NCBI GenBank assembly: GCA_019119975.1
Contig: DWVZ01000009.1
Location: 1 to 60,773, forward strand
Direction of reading: 5' to 3'
DNA: 60,773 nucleotides
Source: Candidatus Blautia merdavium
GTDB taxonomy: Bacteria; Bacillota; Clostridia; Lachnospirales; Lachnospiraceae
The translations under genes were made by a program, and so were the position numbers. This document shows positions 59,586-60,773 of the stretch, in pieces; within the stretch, counting starts at the first letter, position 1, and each line of letters starts with the position of its first letter. Below the pieces are notes generated by a model. It was not told the origin of the DNA and did not search any database. It saw nothing but the letters and a program-made list of their open reading frames with translations.

Positions 59586-59837
59586 ACAAATTCCTCCCTT
59601 CTAAGTCAAAGGTGCCTGTCGTTTTTTGCTGCATTGTGTATATTATAATATAAGTTCTGGTGGAAAGTAAATGACAAAGGGATTTTCTATCACTTCTCTG
59701 TCTCTTTGCACCCAAATCTTCCGGAACGCTGTTGTAAACCACAGGAAATATGATAAAATTCTATAGTAAAATATAGTAAAAGGAATGAACCCCAAAGAAA
59801 CCAGGAGAAAAAAAGATTCCGCCAAGGAGGTAACGAT

Positions 59838-60635
59838 ATGCCAATCTTAAAAGGATTAGAATGGACCTTTGATACAAAAGCCCCTCTCTATGCCAAACTG
59901 CGCCCAGGCTATGTGCCTGAACTGTATGAAAAGATTTTCCAATATAAAACCATCCATGCATCCAGCCATGTTGTAGAAATAGGCATCGGAGGCGGACAGG
60001 CTACCCTGCCTTTCTTACAGACAGGCTGCCAGCTTACTGCTGTAGAATACGGCAGCAATTTTTCTGATCTGTGCAGGGAAAAGTACAAAGAATTTCCTGG
60101 GTTTTCTGTCATCACAGGCAAGTTTGAAGATGTGGATTTTGAAGCTGACAGCTGCGACCTGGTCTTTTCCGCATCGGCATTTCACTGGATCCCGGAGGAG
60201 GCTGGCTGCCGTAAGGTCTTCTCCATGCTGAAAAGCGGCGGCGTTTTTGCAAGATTTGCCAATCGCCCCTACCCGGATAAGAGCAATCCGGAGCTATCCG
60301 ATGCTATTCAAAAATTATACGAAACCTATTATTACAAATTTCACAAAAGAAAACCGGAAACTCCCCAAGAATACACAGCTGAAAATGCCCGGGCAGCCGC
60401 TGAGATTCCTCTCAAATATGGATTTCAGGACATCGAATATGCCCTGTTCCACCGGATCCGGACCTTTTCCCCAAGCCAGTACACCGCTTTGCTGGAGACT
60501 TATTCCGATCATATGATTATAGAAGAAAGCATCCGAAAAGAATTCTTTTCCAAAATCCAGGAAGCCATCCACCAGCACGGCGGGAAAATCCATATCTATG
60601 ATACCATGGATCTGCAGCTGGCAAGAAAGCCATAG
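59838..60635 (+). CDS. Class I SAM-dependent methyltransferase
   Basis: HVVEIGIGGGQATLPFLQTGCQLTAVEYG, DLVFSASAFHWIPEEAGCRKVFSMLKSGGVFARFANRPYP; RBS AAGGAGG. Confidence 0.9.
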   Translation: MPILKGLEWTFDTKAPLYAKLRPGYVPELYEKIFQYKTIHASSHVVEIGIGGGQATLPFLQTGCQLTAVEYGSNFSDLCREKYKEFPGFSVITGKFEDVDFEADSCDLVFSASAFHWIPEEAGCRKVFSMLKSGGVFARFANRPYPDKSNPELSDAIQKLYETYYYKFHKRKPETPQEYTAENARAAAEIPLKYGFQDIEYALFHRIRTFSPSQYTALLETYSDHMIIEESIRKEFFSKIQEAIHQHGGKIHIYDTMDLQLARKP

Positions 60636-60644
60636 ACTTTGAAG

Positions 60645-60719
60645 CAAAATGGCTTTGCGGCACTGCAGCCAATCAAATTCTGACTGATTGACATCACACT
60701 TCGGAAAGCCGTTTTGCAT
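60645..60719. terminator. Long nested hairpin downstream of the methyltransferase gene
   Basis: GCAAAATGGCTTT / AAAGCCGTTTTGC arms (one G-T pair) with inner CAATCA/TGATTG; no obvious poly-T on the plus strand. Confidence 0.45.
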
Positions 60720-60773
60720 CTGTTTTTATTCTATCTGAACGATACGATGCTTCAGCGTATACCAGACCCCGGC

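Noticed and set aside
1-60773. Prophage, integrative element or CRISPR in the window
   Set aside because: No integrase, transposase, phage structural genes, or regularly spaced repeats were recognised; the only repeat found is the 124-nt pair.

Overview
This is a 60.8 kb window from a Firmicutes-like (probably Lachnospiraceae/Clostridia) chromosome. About 1.3-36 kb is a catabolic island. Nearly all of it is on the minus strand. A long polycistron (about 20.5 to 5.7 kb) encodes urocanate hydratase, imidazolonepropionase, glutamate formimidoyltransferase, formimino-THF cyclodeaminase, a citrate/citramalate-type lyase (CitDEF), glutamate mutase (S, L, E), methylaspartate ammonia-lyase, a P-loop protein of unknown function and a two-subunit class I fumarase/mesaconase. 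On paper this takes urocanate to glutamate, 3-methylaspartate, mesaconate, citramalate, and then acetate plus pyruvate. The lyase activation genes (citC, fused citXG) lie on the opposite strand at 34-36 kb. The main novelty candidate is that both HAL/PAL-family proteins in the island (3937-5463 and 28660-30153) lack the Ala-Ser-Gly tripeptide that forms the MIO electrophile. They carry LAD or EAD with a one-residue deletion, so neither looks like a normal HutH. One sits in a tight operon with a three-subunit molybdenum hydroxylase and a BCCT (betaine-type) transporter. The other sits with an M20 amidohydrolase and an SSS transporter. This suggests MIO-independent lyases for quaternary-ammonium histidines (ergothioneine/hercynine-like) feeding a methylaspartate fermentation. 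Second, two inverted copies of an exactly 124-nt element (39.6 and 45.9 kb) contain tandem hairpin-like 42-nt units, a compensatory base-pair change and flanking TATAAT boxes. Third, a type III restriction-modification system has a predicted catalytic Asp-to-Gly change in the nuclease motif of Res. The rest is mostly housekeeping: small alarmone synthetase, MutY, SfsA, methylglyoxal synthase, lipid metabolism and a GlpP-controlled glycerol-3-phosphate oxidation locus. I saw no rRNA, tRNA, CRISPR array or transposase. All family names come from motif recognition by eye; no database search was run.
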